A DNA stretch of 64,000 bases from Rhopalosiphum padi (GCF_020882245.1 NC_083597.1:43750152-43814151); one strand, 5' to 3'; shown: positions 11,901 to 25,742, counted from the first letter of the stretch. Numbers and translations are program-made. Notes: generated by a model not told the origin, from the letters alone.

Positions 11901-13432
11901 AATATCATATATATATATATATTTGTTGCGCAATTTACACATACAATGGCCGAATTTTAACTTCACATCTTATTAGAAGTTCAAAATCTAGTTTATTTTA
12001 TACTATAATTTACTTGTGTACGCCGCATTGACTTAAAATTATTGTAGACAATATGTTCGTAGATAATATAAACAGGTAATCTATTCATTTATAAAGGATT
12101 TAATTCAAAAATATATAAGGTTAGATCATATAGAAATTAATAGAGTTATAGTAAACTTGAGTCATTATTAAAATAAAAAGACTAAAAATAAGTCCCCTTT
12201 AATTTAATAAAACTAATTTGGCGTCGTCTGGGCAATGACTATGCAGGGGGAAGGGTGCTGATACTTAAGCGCACCTAAGTATAAGATAATCACCTCTTCA
12301 AAAAATCCACACCTCAATCAAATATTTATTTAATTTTTAAATTTAAAATATTATTCTTCTGTCGGTTATTGTATTAATAAATTGTCCACGTGAATAATAC
12401 AGCGATAACATTCTTGCTCAAAATGTTTCATTTCGGTTTACACTTTTCTATCTTATTATCTATGATTGAATTTTATTATGCTTATATTGTATTTGATAAT
12501 AAAATGTAAAAATATAATACGTTTAAAAAAATAATCGTTACTGTGAGAAAATAATTTTAAATTTATAGGTACTCACGCATGCATTGTCCACAGTGTACCT
12601 AATCGTAATTATATTGTTGAAATTTATTTGAAAAGTAACACATCAATAAGATGTATTTACCTGGAAAATGGATCAATAATGAATTCAATGTAAGTATAAA
12701 GAAAAGAAAACTCGTGTTGAAACGTTAATTGAAAATTATATAGTATTTATTCACTATATGATAATATAATATTAGATGAAAATAGATTTGAAAAATTAGC
12801 TTAAGTTAAAGTTAAGTTAAATTTAAAAAGATGCAATCCAATTTAAATGAATTTTGGTAAGTGTGCAAATCTGTTTAGCTGTTAAACAGTTTATACATAT
12901 GATATTATATTCTAATGTTTACGTTTTTCGTGATTATTAATAAACGTCAAAATACAATGTCGTGAGAGCAAATTTCCGCGTTTCTTATTATATTTGTAAA
13001 GGTCCAGAAATCAATACTAATATTATAATAATATTGCAGGTAAAAAAAATAATAGATACCTATTATACTTTTATATTCAGTCTAGGTAGGTAGTGTATTG
13101 TGTGTGTACAATTATTTCAATTTTACAATGGAGAACTATTGGCCAGTATACGCTCCACTGCAATCATTGTTAAGCTGTTGATACTTATCTGTAATTTTAC
13201 CTTTCTTTCTGCGTTGTTGGAAGTTATTTGATTTATTATTATCTCACTGTCATAACCAGAAATACATAGCTATAATTTGTAATCATTATTTTTTTTTATC
13301 TGTTGAGTCAAAAGTTCTGGTATATATATATACAATTAAAACTATATTATATTTTGTATTTTTCTTAATTAAGTAAAATCTTCTTTCCAATTCCTGAATA
13401 CCATTTTATTTCATAGTTATGTTGTTATACAC

Positions 13433-13434
<2 letters not shown>
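11901..13434. other. A+T-rich non-coding stretch
   Basis: It holds a short AT repeat (about 11905-11921) and a small G-rich patch near 12230-12260 (GCAGGGGGAAGGGTGC). I see no gene. Confidence 0.5.

Positions 13435-13461
<27 letters not shown>
13435..13461. repeat. (AC)13 microsatellite
   Basis: An uninterrupted AC dinucleotide run. It creates a spurious Thr-His repeat inside an otherwise unremarkable open frame (about 13419-13814) that I do not call a gene. Confidence 0.95.
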
Positions 13462-13463
<2 letters not shown>

Positions 13464-14340
13464 GTACACTCCATCTTGTCTGTCATCAATAGAACTCTTT
13501 TGTTGTCGGCGATCGTATTCACTTCTATTCAGTCACTATACATCATACATGCATTATGCATTTACAAAACGAACACACACTTGCATATACGTAATATACG
13601 AAGTATTAATACAGGACAAATCAGTGGTAATGCACGTGAAGTATTAATAATAGGTATAAAGGCGCGAGAAATACGGCTATTTTGTTCGTGGGCAGTATAC
13701 TGCGTTAATTCAAAAACCACATGCATTGAATTCGTGCAAGAAAAAAAAAAAAATAAGGAAATTGCCTCTGCGACAATAATAGTTTATTCTCATCGATACA
13801 ACTACGCAACTTGACATCTCGCGCACATATTATTCATACATGTAGTTACCTGTTAGTACTTTTGAATAATATCGTTAATCTGTTTATTACAATCGTCTGA
13901 GTCAAACTTTTATGAAACCCGTTCATTCGTGCAGTCATACAGCTTTGTATAATACACGTTATAAAATATAATAATAAGTATAAGGTATAACTATATAATA
14001 AACGAAGTTACGGTAATTCACATTGAAATACTTCAAATTTAAATGGTGTTCTAAAAGTCATCATCTACCACGTTATGTGAATATTTAGCAAGTTCTGACA
14101 TGGTTGTACAAAACGTATCTACTGCAAGTCATAACATACCTACAACGTAACTGTATTAAAAAACAATATTATGTTCTAATAACGCAAATAATGGTAGTTC
14201 ATATTAGGGTTAAGAAGTGTATTAATTAGTATACGTCTATCTCTGTACGAGGAACTTGTGAATAATATAGGTGACATGATGATGTATTGATGTAGGTATA
14301 GGTACCTATTACGTCTATCCTTGATCGAGAACCAAAGAGC

Positions 14341-14502
14341 ATGGCGGATGCGGTGAAAAATTCCGGAAACAACCGCACCGCGTTTTCCTCGAACCGAATA
14401 GCCGTCGACCGACAACGTAAATCATCGCGGTTAATATGCACTTATATGTGCAATGTGGACTGTGGTCACTTAATATATAGGTCGGGGCATCTGATCCTAT
14501 AA
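14341..14502 (+). other. candidate small ORF or first exon (MADAVKNSG...)
   Basis: A 53-codon frame runs from ATG (context AGCATGG, a favourable eukaryotic start) to TAA at 14500-14502. Its beginning MADAVKNSGNNRTAFSSNR has a plausible soluble-protein composition. A later stretch has three cysteines (ICTYMCNVDCGH). No family is recognised. The opposite strand is also open across the same bases, which is common in CpG-rich DNA and weakens the case. Possible donor sites inside it are poor. I treat it as a candidate only. Confidence 0.15.
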
Positions 14503-14653
14503 GGTTTACGTGGTTCACATTCGTAATTGTATTTCGTATAGTATACGTAGTATAACGTCAAGGTATCAAAATTTTGCTGGTAACACGTTACTTATATAAG
14601 CTGAATAGTTAATTAAAATACGAGATCACAGCTAAGTATGTCGTCTGGCGTGT

Positions 14654-14924
14654 CACGTGTACTCTGATTGGCTGATGTAATCACGAAATCATCTCCTAAA
14701 CATAATCTGCTGAAAAATTTCTCGAATGGTCTCGAACTAAACTTTTAGACACAACACAACAGACGTTGTAATCCCGCCAGAAATTAATTCTGTACATGAT
14801 ATGGTGTAGTGTGAAGTCGGTTTCACGGTATTATTATTTAGCAGCCCGAATAGGTAATATTGATGCACACCTGTTCGATATTCGATCAAACCGTTTTCGC
14901 GTTGTCGTCTGTGAGTTTATAAAT
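14654..14924 (+). promoter_or_regulatory. possible promoter motifs: E-box, CCAAT, TATA
   Basis: CACGTG (14654-14659) and GATTGG (14666-14671) lie seven bases apart in a CpG-bearing stretch. A TATAAAT follows at 14918-14924. The spacing between the CCAAT-like box and the TATA (about 245 bp) is longer than usual, and no downstream coding exon can be identified. The call rests on motif co-occurrence only. Confidence 0.2.
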
Positions 14925-15350
14925 TAGTGTTGTATAGTGCCACGATACGCGATGCAAAGATTGTGATATACCGTATACGCATATTTTCCAGTATGGAATA
15001 TAATAATATGTCCATATGTTTTCCCAGTACGCCAAGTATAAGATGTCCATCAGTCTCCTATATGTATCTATTGTACGAGTTCAATTATGTATGTTATTCG
15101 CAGACTCCGCGTTGCCACATACGTATTTACGACTGTTGTTCAAATTGGTCGTGGTTGTAAAATTCATACTGATAATCAGAGTTGATTAAGCGTTTGCGCG
15201 GGATCAAAACAAATATATTATGCGGTATGGAAACTGGTACCATATACGAGTGTAACAAAAGAACGAGTACTATTATTCGCGGCGGTCTGCCGTAAGTTAT
15301 GATCATATTAAGTGTACGTTGCAGTGACGTCATTTCAGTTTTCAATAGAG

Positions 15351-17275
15351 AGGGGAAAAAGTTTTAACCTATTCAAATAGTTGAATTAAAAAAAAAAAAA
15401 AACAATAAGCATCATATTAATATGATAAAAACCCTAACAGCCGTCTGCGCTAGGCTTATAACCACGAACTAAGAATTATCTTATGATGAAAAGTTAGTCT
15501 GAAAACTAATTTAATAACTTATTATACATACGCATACATATCATAATATAGTAACCTCTATTATCTTTTTTCAATATTTTATTGAGATTATATACGCTTA
15601 AAATAATGATATTCCAAAAATAAAAATTTTAACGTTATAATAACGGTATAACAATAATTTAGACTTAGTACATTTTAATACGAATGATACATAAATTATA
15701 CTAAAAGTAATTTAAATAATAATACTAATATCATTAATAAGTTTAAATTGTCTATAAACTATATATTATTATGTATATATCTATATGCATTAACAGTTTG
15801 ATGTTAAAAATAAAATAAAATATAATATATCAATGTATTTTACCGCAACTATATAAATATTGTTTGGTATTATATTATATTGTACACATAAAAATAAAAT
15901 ATATTTAACTATGCCTAAAGGTCTCTTTAAAAGTACATTTTGACTGACATAAAAGAAGAGAATCGCTGACAAATAACAACACAGAAAATAACGATTAACA
16001 AACGTTTACAAACGTTTAATATTTTTTCAACAATTTGTAAAAAAAAAATTTAAAATAGATAAGAATGCCTTAGTTTAAAATAAGCACGGACCTTACATAC
16101 AACGCTATAGAAATGGTATAAATATATGTAAAAATAAAAATGTTTTTACTAAATTAACGATATCAGAACTAAATATAACAAATTCATCTAACAGGTACAA
16201 TGTACATTCGATATATTTAAGTAAGTAATATTATTCAACAAAAATTGTTTAAGAAAAAAAAAACTATATTATCATTTTTCTAACTCAACAATAAAATTAT
16301 ATCAGGATGAAATATTTTTGGATTCTCGTACACCATTTTTTCAAAAACAGATTAATGTTGATTACAATTTATCCAATGTATTCATTGTTAAGTGACAGAA
16401 ATATTAACTAATGTGTACTTCCATTTTCCATCTACTGTAATACCCCGAACTCACTGTTATAGTTACATTTAGTACGTGCGGATAATGCAGACTATAATAC
16501 GATATCCACGGAAGCAGCTAGTTAGCTTACCTATTAAAGATACCAGATATTATTGAGTACATAGTAGTTTTACGAGGTCATGTAGAAGTACCTATCTTAC
16601 AGTATACTGCAATGTAAGTTGCAATCATATATCCGTGAAATCGAATACCTACTGGAAGTCTTATAGAAGAAACAAAAAAATAATTTTGCTAACAAGTTTT
16701 AAACGTCCGTATTAGAACTTTTTAAAAACTTACAATAAAAAAAAAAAATATATATAACGTTTAGATGATATTGCCGATTGATGCTTTAGAAGCATCACTG
16801 AGTCATAAAGATATAGTAATATATAGGTATCGACTATATTAATTGCACGTAATCTCGTTTAATATTCTATTATTTATTTTTTTTTTTTTTTTTACTTATA
16901 CTCGGAGTCAGCGCTTCTACGTCTAATGACAAATCCTATTATATCGATATGTAGCAATGAGAGATGTTTAATTCCAAATGAACTCATTCAGTTATTTTTT
17001 TTTTAAGTCTTTTTTTTTTTAATCTTCATGAGAAATGTATTTGCTATTTATTTAATGATCATCATTGAACAGACAGACAAAAGAAAATTTCTAAATATCG
17101 AAGTTAGGTTAGGGTACCTAACATAAGGTATCTTATATTAATTGTTTACGCCTATGTTACAAAAAAATAAAAATAAACATTTTATACATTATTAATTACA
17201 AAATTATTTGTAAATATTCGTGATAATTGTGAATTTTATTAAAAATTTAACTTAAAATACTTATAATAAAAAATC

Positions 17276-17309
<34 letters not shown>

Positions 17310-20220
17310 TTGATATTTTTAAAAATCTTTATCATCAACTTTATGAGCAACATTTTATTAAATTTATAAACTTTTTGATGATGGAAATTTTTATATCGAC
17401 AAATATTGAAAAAAAAAACTTAAAATACTAAGAACTTGAGAAATCTACAGTCTACAAATAGTTCAAAAGACTCATAATATTTTTTTAAATTATTCATGTA
17501 TAAAAATTCCGTATATAATTATATTTTCTAATTATTCAGTGAAATTGTTAATCTACGCTTAATTGTTTTTTAATCAGAAACAAATAAGAAAGATAGATTT
17601 TGTCGAGTATTGATTTTGCGTATACAAATTTCCGTTTTTCACTAATTTAATTTTTATTTTTCCCAATTATTAAAATTACCGAATAGTGAACAGTACTTGG
17701 ATTTTTTTACTTTGTATACTAGTTAAGATACTGAAATTGAAAATCTAAGCATGTTTACTGCTCTAAAACGTGACAACAAACACAAAAAATAAAAACACAC
17801 ATCATTGTTAAATAAATAATGACAATAATAAATTCATTATTTTGTTTAGAATCTAAAATAACTTATTATTACAACAACTTTATTTTATAGAAATAAAATA
17901 TTGATAAAAAAACCGTTATAGAACTTAATTTAGTAGTCTAAAATTTATATAAAATAAGGTTGAGATTAATAGGTTACTATTTATTCTTTTATATTTTAAC
18001 ACAGCAGATCAATGGATAATTGAATAAATTCTAAGTGATTTATCTATTTATCAACTTTACTGTAAATAGACAATTGATAAATTATTATTTTATTAATATT
18101 TTTATACATTTTTATATATGTACAATATTTTCGAAACTAAGATACTTGAGTAAATAAACTTTTTAAATTTAAATCCATGTACTCAAGTTCACATAAACAC
18201 AATATATACATTATTTTTGAATTTTTTTATTGCCCCGAAAATTGTTTTTGGAGATAACCCATAAAGGAATCATCGTTTATCCAATTGCTTCCTATATTCA
18301 TTAAAAATCAAAACCAATATATAATTTAATGGCCACTGATATTTGTTTTAACCGAAAAACACATTTCACCAAATATAATATAGAAAATGTATAGTTACAT
18401 TTTTTGTATATTAAATTAATCTGTTTACCAGTTTCTTGTACTAATAACAATTTATTATTTTTAATATCAGCGATAGTACACTTTTTCATAGGAATATAGA
18501 CAAAATTTAGTAACAAAATTTTCAAAAAAATTATGAATTCAGAATGTAATTTCGTCGGTAACTTCAATATATTATATATTATACCTATAGATGTAATATC
18601 TTAGTTCATGCGGAAATTTGATGTAATAACATTATAATTTCAATATTATATTATGTGCGTTGATAAATAAATTATTAATTATGTCCAGAATTAAAGTTTA
18701 AAACAAAATCTTTTAACGTCACTAAAAATTAAAATGTGTCCATACTGTTATATTTAACGGTATATTTTTTTTATGTATTTTTTCATTAAAACATTCTTAC
18801 ATTTTAAGCATTAATTATACCATTATATTTTTTCGTCTATTATTGTTTTCTTAAACAATATTCCAAGCTTCTTTTAAATTGTTTTTCGTTTTAATTACGT
18901 TTCAAATTTCAATCATTGTTTTCAAAATATAATCTTAATACCCACTGTAACATCTTTGAGCCCTACTATGGTTTAAAATACCTATCCATTATATTATGTA
19001 AAATTATGATGAACACATTACGTTTATAAATTATAAGTTATAATAATGTAAAAAAAATAATGAACTACAGTAATGCCTCAATACAATTAAACTGTATAAA
19101 GGTTAAAATATACAGGATACATAAATGAGGAAATTAGTAGCTCTCGTTCTCATCATTTTCAAGTTTAATGATGTATTATTATTATACATTTGAAATAAAT
19201 TAATAATATATAACACAGAAGATAATTACTTTTGAGTTAAAATCGACTAAAGAACAATTATTGATTTAATTTCATCCAAGTTTATTGCAGTTTATAGTTT
19301 GTTCTTAAAGCTTTGTAAAACAACAACAACAATAATAATACAAATAAAAATAAATATTGAGTCTAAAATAACAAAAATAAATATTGATGAAAATATTAGA
19401 TTATATGCACATGTATTTTCGTTAGATTCTTTACTTTGTTATGTATATACAATTATACACGAGATAATTCACCAAGCATGCTAACTTTTAAAATCTGATT
19501 TTTAAAATTTCTAAATATTCTTGAACATCACAGTTTAAAATTATTGAGTTTTTTAAGGAGTGTCCCGTGGAGATACTAACTTCTGTTTTTCTAATTATAA
19601 CTTCTCTTTTCTTTTGATTTGTAGTAATTATTTATATTAAGCATATCATTTTTATGAAATGATGATATTGTATAAAAATCAAAAACAAAACAAGCATTGT
19701 TTGAGTTATTTGACATTGAATACTTAGGATAAAAGATTCATGATAATGAGTCAATAATAATATGAAGGCTATGATGATATTTGAAAATTTTAGATATCAA
19801 CATTAATATTAATCTATCTAAACAAATAATAATTGGTAAACCTTGTCCAAAATACTTTAGATTTTATATTACATCTATTTTACATTTTTGTAAAACCATT
19901 TTTATTGCTCTTACTGAAAATATTTTATTTTCTGATTAGATGCATCACAGTATTTAATTAATACTCTACAATAAAAAAAGGTTATCATTTGAAATTTTGA
20001 AAAACACAAGATTTTGTCACCGTTGGACAATATTTAACACTTAAATTTCACAAAAAAAAATAAATATATTTGAAAATAGTAGTGTCTTTGATATCATATA
20101 TTATGTAATATATAATATTTATACTTTATGCTTTAATAAATAATTGAATAAATATTTCCAATACAACCATTATATTTAGCTGTTGAAAAACAACGAAATT
20201 AAGAAAAAACGTTAAGATAT
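15351..20220. other. A+T-rich non-coding stretch
   Basis: Nearly five kilobases without a recognisable feature. It includes poly(A) (about 15387-15402), a T17 run (16877-16893) and the long AT microsatellite listed separately. A minus-strand frame at 18301-18567 starts at TTG rather than ATG and is not called. A hairpin GTTAGGT/ACCTAAC lies near 17104-17123. Confidence 0.5.
17279..17307. repeat. (TA)n microsatellite, 29 bp
   Basis: An uninterrupted alternating TA run, the longest AT microsatellite in the window. Confidence 0.95.
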
Positions 20221-21770
20221 GCAACTGACATTCTTTCCCTTGTACATCATCATCACTCATCATGTAATAAACTATAACACATACAAAAAACTGTTTCATG
20301 TATCACATGTGAAATATATACAACAGCCTGGATATTATACGAAATATATTTCATATGCCATAACATAATATATAAACATATACAGACTTAATAACATTAT
20401 ATATTCAACGTACAATACGCATATTATGCACAACCTTACATAACCAATACACACAATTAAAACGCATATAAAATATAACTTATATATTATTATGCTCAAC
20501 ACTTCAATACCATACACATAATCAATGGAAATGAAATTACCAAACTATTATACGAATGCAACAACAATTACACCATAGTGAAGCGTAATCTTATAAAAAA
20601 ATCATACAAAAAAAACACTTTTTTTCGTGCAAATTATGCGAAATAAACTACGGCATTTGTGATACACGAGTTATGAGACAAACTCTCTCGTAATATCACT
20701 CTTATTCGGACAGCCAGCTCATTCTTAATCAGACTCACTTATTCTCAATCAGACGTCTCACTCAATCGGATGCCGGACTCGGACACGGATCCAACACGGC
20801 ATCATTGACGGCAACCCCTTCCACTCTTTTTTTTCCAACGAAGCGTATTCTACTCCATTTATACAAACACCGGACGTGATTTTATATTGGTATATTTATC
20901 CTATTTTAAAAACTACAAACTTTATTTTATTTAATAAACTACCTAAATAATCATGAACCAATTTTATTCATTTACATACCTGTGTGATAGATCTAAGAAA
21001 TATTCTACAATAAATTATCTACGACTTGTGCATTTGTAATACTGGACTTCCAAAACACGGTTGAATTACTTAATCAGAGACAATATGTCTGAGCAAGGAG
21101 TTCTCAGCTAGCTTCTTAAGGATTCCGAAATTCAATTGCATTAGCTCAAAAGCTCCTTTCCAACACCTATGTATTCGTAATATTGGACTTCCGAAGTTTG
21201 GTTGGATTACCTAGTCAGGGATAACATCTCTAGACAGGAGACACTCTTAGCGGGCTTCTGAAGGATTCCGAAATTAAGTTAAATCAGTTTAAAGTTACCT
21301 GTTGCATCAAAACAAAGAGAGCACTGTCTTTCCTTACTCGTTCAATCATATTGAATTGGCACCAATATAAACATTACTCGACACATCAAAACTATAATTA
21401 ACATAACACAACATACATTATTTACATCTAATTACACACTTGTTGTATTACTCGTATACCTTATACTTGTATACCTCACCACACAACGTCACAGCTTAGT
21501 GACATGAGCATTGAACACCATAACTCAAAGATATTTTTAGGTTCACACCAACCACATAAATTTAACAATACCAATTATCAACATGGTAAACGAATCAAAA
21601 TATATTTACATAACTTAAACATACATTGTTTAACCTCAAAATATAATATAGTAGAATTATTTTACATACATCAACATACTAAGAATGTAACCACACTTTT
21701 ATTTTTTTAATATTATTTATATCTCTGTTCTACTACAGGTCATAACCAGGTAGCTATACCCAATGTCCCC
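20221..21770. repeat. C-rich, G-poor block, probable old repeat (LTR-like?)
   Basis: Across about 1.5 kb the + strand is conspicuously rich in A and C and poor in G. This asymmetry begins near 20221 and stops near 21770, against symmetric A+T-rich flanks. It contains a pyrimidine-rich, CpG-bearing patch (about 20690-20890) followed by AATAAA-like sequence (near 20933), and the 141-bp tandem duplication listed separately. Strand asymmetry of this kind is common in LTR retrotransposon non-coding sequence. I found no terminal repeats, primer-binding site or coding frame, so the identification is only a suggestion. Confidence 0.35.
21031..21304. repeat. two diverged copies of a ~141-bp tandem unit
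   Basis: Copy one (21031-21171) and copy two (21172-21304) share ordered blocks with many substitutions. The blocks are GTAAT-TGGACTTCC, GGTTG-ATTAC-TA-TCAG, AGC or GCGGGCTTCT, and AAGGATTCCGAAATT. The offset is 141 bases at the start of the unit and 143 at the end, so there is a 2-base indel. The divergence indicates an old duplication. The function is unknown. It lies within the C-rich block. Confidence 0.75.
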
Positions 21771-23541
21771 CTTTTTTTATTATTTTTATAATAATTATAT
21801 TTGTATTCTACAACATTAAAAATATATTTAAAATTTTCAAAAAGGTAGGTAAGACAATACCGCTCTGCTGTATATTGAGTTTCAAGTGGGTCATTAATAA
21901 TTGGTATGTTATATTTGAGTTTAATGTTGTATGTGAAAAATGATTTCGGAAACAGTCTGTCAGCTTATATCCACAATTTATATGTTTATTTGATAAAGCT
22001 ATTAAAGTAATTTATTTTATTTTTAATATTTTAGTAGATTGATATAATTTTATCCGAAGGTATTGCATTTATTATATTATTAGTATTTTATTATTTTAAT
22101 AATTTACATAATAAACATATATATATAATATTTTATATTAAATTAAATAACTCAAAATTTTGTGACATCTTTCTATAAATACCATAAGACATTAAACCAG
22201 ATTCATATAACTATATCTAACTAGATACGATATTAAAATAAATCAAAAATATTATCACGTGAAGTAAAATTAATAATAATATAAAAATTTAAGTTGCCGT
22301 GAATAACATTTTTAAATTATAATAAAATAATTATCATATTGTGATTTATTGCTTAAATAAGTAATTTCGTCAAAATCTAATACTAAAATGTCTACAAAAA
22401 ATAATTTTCTTTTTATATTTTTTATATTTTATTGTTTAGTATAAACTATACTTATGAAAATTCTGGTATACAATATTAAAAATTTAGAAATAAAAAAAAA
22501 GTTTTAATGACTTTTCAACTACAAAATGCTTTGCAATTTTTTGCAATTTGACGAAATTTGTCAAAATTCTAACTTCAAATTCACACAAAAAAAGTTGTGA
22601 AAATGTATTTTTAATCTTTTTATATCTTTTTTGGTGTTTTGCATTAAATTTTCAACAATTTTTACCTAGTGAAAAACTTTTTATCAAAATTTATAGGAAA
22701 AAAAACTGAAATTAGAAATCATGATTATGAAAAGTACCTATATAAAATGACAACGTATCTCTAATGTTTTTAGTACATACTAAAAACGATACATGCATTA
22801 AATTAATTACAAATATCGATGCTGTCTCATAAATTACTATATTATTTACGGTGATGTAAGTTGAATGTAAATATATAATTTTATTGAAGTTATTTTACTT
22901 TGAAACCTAATAACATAACCTCTTAACTTTAAAGCCAATCGATTGTCAATGAACCGTGTATTATAACACTCATGAAGCGTAAATGTAAACTATGGATAAC
23001 TACTTATTACCAACACAACTATTGTGAAAGTGCATAACCTATATGTATTTATTTATAGTAATTATATGGGCACATTATAAGTATTCTTTAGTTTTATTTA
23101 TGATCTTTATAACACTCATTTCAAGTATGTGATAAATATAACACGATGCTTGATGTATAGTATTGGGTTGTTAGTATTTAAATTTCTTTTAAATGTGTGC
23201 ACATAATATTAAGATGTATACATTGAACAACATTGTTCAAATTCAAAAGCATCTGAAGTTTTGCATTGAAAATAAATCTACAATATATGAATGCATTTTC
23301 TATATCCTCGGAAGAATTAAAGAATTAATAGGTATATGCGCATGAAAAATAAAATATAAATCATCAAACAAATTCCGTATACTGTTTAATGATTTATAGT
23401 ATCGGACAAATGTGTATAGTATGATATGGTCTTTGTAAATAATATGGTAATAAATAATGAAGTTACTGAAGTATTTATGTGTATATAATATATATATATA
23501 TATTTAAACTAAGGTGTTATGAATTATTATTGAATCAAATT
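21771..23541. other. A+T-rich non-coding stretch
   Basis: No recognised feature. A short AT run lies near 23487-23502. Confidence 0.5.
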
Positions 23542-23724
23542 AGTGGGATATGGTAAAGACGGCTTAACGAGGAGATACTAAAACCTGGTATTATTACGAT
23601 TGTCAAAAACAGAACATAGTGGGTTGAACATGCGTGCAGAAAGGATGTATATGTGAAAACAATTTTGAAAGGAGTACCTAAAGCGTAAAAGAAGGTAGTT
23701 TGCTGACTCTGGTAAGATAATACC
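23542..23724 (+). pseudogene. fossil C-terminus of a non-LTR retrotransposon reverse transcriptase
   Basis: Read in one frame from 23542, the translation follows the conserved tail of RTE/CR1/jockey-type endonuclease-reverse transcriptases. A GIW-RRLNEEI segment is followed by IITIVKNRT, then WVEHACRKD (family pattern W-GH--R) and ILKGVPKA-KKV (family pattern G-P-GKR--GRP), ending in L-W-DN. At least five in-frame stops are present (for example TAA 23554-23556 and TAG 23617-23619), so it is dead. No catalytic core, 3' UTR or poly(A) tail is attached; only about 60 codons of the C-terminus are visible. The family pattern is from established knowledge of these proteins; the exact clade is not determinable. 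Confidence 0.6.
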
Positions 23725-25722
23725 CAAGCTCAAAAAAAAAATTAATTTAAAACAAACGATTTATTAATGAATGGTTAATTATAAAAAAAGAAATACAATT
23801 TTTTAAACTTATGTCAAAATAGTTTTACTTTAGTATAAATTTAAAAATATTTATTTAACATTATTTATTATTATTACAGTGAAAAACACAAATTGCATTT
23901 AACATTATTTCAAGAGGTGTGTTTTAATAAATATTTAAAAAAAATATAACTTTTATTATTTTGAATTAACTCTTACCTATATTATACCTAGTCATAATCA
24001 TAATATTATAATATATTGGAAAATGTTGTCAGCATATTATGAAAAATTATATTACATTTTCGGTGCTACACTATATTTATTATTACCTACTTTTTTTTAG
24101 ATGCAAAAACAACTTTTCTTTCCTATAATTTGTAACTGAAAAAAATTGAACATAATTAAACATTATTGAATAATTATTTATTTATTGGAAAAGGGCCGAG
24201 TTTTGTGGTATAAAGTTGTAAAACTATCTGTGCCTAATGTATGCATATATTAAAGTATTAATAAAAGTTTTATATTAAAATATCATTATATTTATTAGTC
24301 GTTTGTGAATATTTGAAAAGTTGGGTATTTAATATAGCTATTTTAATAAAATTAAAATGTTATTAAAAAATTAAGATTTAAACTAAAGTACATAATATTA
24401 AAAAAAATATAAAAAAATATATATTCATTCACAGCATTTTATATTTGTTGATATTTTTATATAATTATATATTATATTATGTTTGATTGCATTCATTTAT
24501 CATACACATTTCATGTTTTGTTATTTTGAATACAGAAAAATGTGTTTATTAATCAAAAATGATACATAAATGTATACTATTATACAATAAGTACTTATAA
24601 ATATGTTATCATATTCTTTTATTTTTTTATTTGAACAAAATATTTTTTATTAGTATATTCTGCGGATGTTTTGATTAACTGAATGTATATTTTTAATTAA
24701 TTGGTCTAAGAGAAAACTTCTGGCAAGACTGAAATCCTATAAAAAAATTAATTTTTCCCCTCCCACGAGAAAAGGTATTTTTTTTCTTTCATTATGATAA
24801 AACAGTGCAAGTTTTTTTCATTTTCGTGTCGGTGACGTAAAAGAACAAAGAAAATTAGATTAAACTCTCCATTGTAATCAACGGTTTTGGCGAATATTTA
24901 ATTTTTCGCTCAGACAGTATACAACCCCTATTATTTACTTATATAGTAATGCGATGAAATTTTAAGTAAATCACACACACGTCACATACAATCATTTTGA
25001 TTTCTAAGCACCATACTCATACGTTTTTTACGAAAAAAAAAGAAAACTTAAGTAAAAAAAAAATGCTATAGCATTTTAATAACAATAGAAAGACAGTAAA
25101 AAAAATCACACTGATGGATAATAGAAATAAAAAAAAAAATAAAAAAAACAAGATACTAATAATTTAATAAAAATAATTCAATAAAATTATGGTTTATCCT
25201 AAACCCATTTAATCCTTTCAATGTATTTAAAATGAACACAGACCAAAACAATTAGACTCTCTTTATCCATTATTTGCACTTAAGCAATAAATAACTAATA
25301 AAATCTAACCAAAATATTATTCAATATAAAATATTTATTTCAATGCAATAAGCTTCTGATATTGAATGCATTATGTTGTAACATAATCGTATTTTATTTA
25401 TTTTTTTTGTTAATACCTATCTTTAATTTAAAATTATAACATAACTGATCATATATTTTGTATGTACATTTTAGTATTTACAGTATAGGTACTCTATATT
25501 CTCTACGTCAAAGTTTTCAAAATACAGTTCTGTAACGGTTGTTTTTTTAACTCAGTTATTCTTCCCTTATAATCCAATTCCTCATATTTTATTTATTTTT
25601 TAGTTAGCTTGGATTTTGTGAAAGTAGTATTTAAGATGGTGTATCTTAAGGTATTTAGATAATACATAAACATCCGTCACTAAGACGATTTATAGAATTA
25701 TTGATAAAAATAACAATAGTAT
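23725..25722. other. A+T-rich non-coding stretch
   Basis: No recognised feature. It includes several A-rich runs near 25027-25150. Confidence 0.5.
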
Positions 25723-25742
25723 AATACCCAATCACCAACAAC

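Larger units (their letters stand above)
13470..15350. other. extended CpG-rich block, promoter-like
   Basis: This is the largest stretch of balanced base composition in the first third of the window. CG dinucleotides are frequent and short frames are open on both strands throughout. Promoter-type motifs occur in order: TTCAGTC, an arthropod initiator-like sequence, near 13529; an E-box CACGTG at 14654-14659; an inverted CCAAT box GATTGG at 14666-14671; and TATAAAT at 14918-14924. No recognisable exon is joined to them. I infer a regulatory region or 5' exon territory. The motifs alone are too common to prove it. Confidence 0.35.

Noticed and set aside
13419..13814. 131-codon open frame containing a Thr-His repeat
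   Set aside because: It is opened by the AC microsatellite and a poly(A) run, starts at a non-standard codon in the conceptual translation, and has no recognisable motif.
17100..17125. TTAGG-like motif (GTTAGGTTAGGGTACC) as an insect telomere remnant
   Set aside because: Only one and a half units are present; this is not a tandem array.
18301..18567. 88-codon minus-strand frame
   Set aside because: It starts at TTG and is Lys/Ile/Leu-rich like random A+T-rich sequence. No motif.
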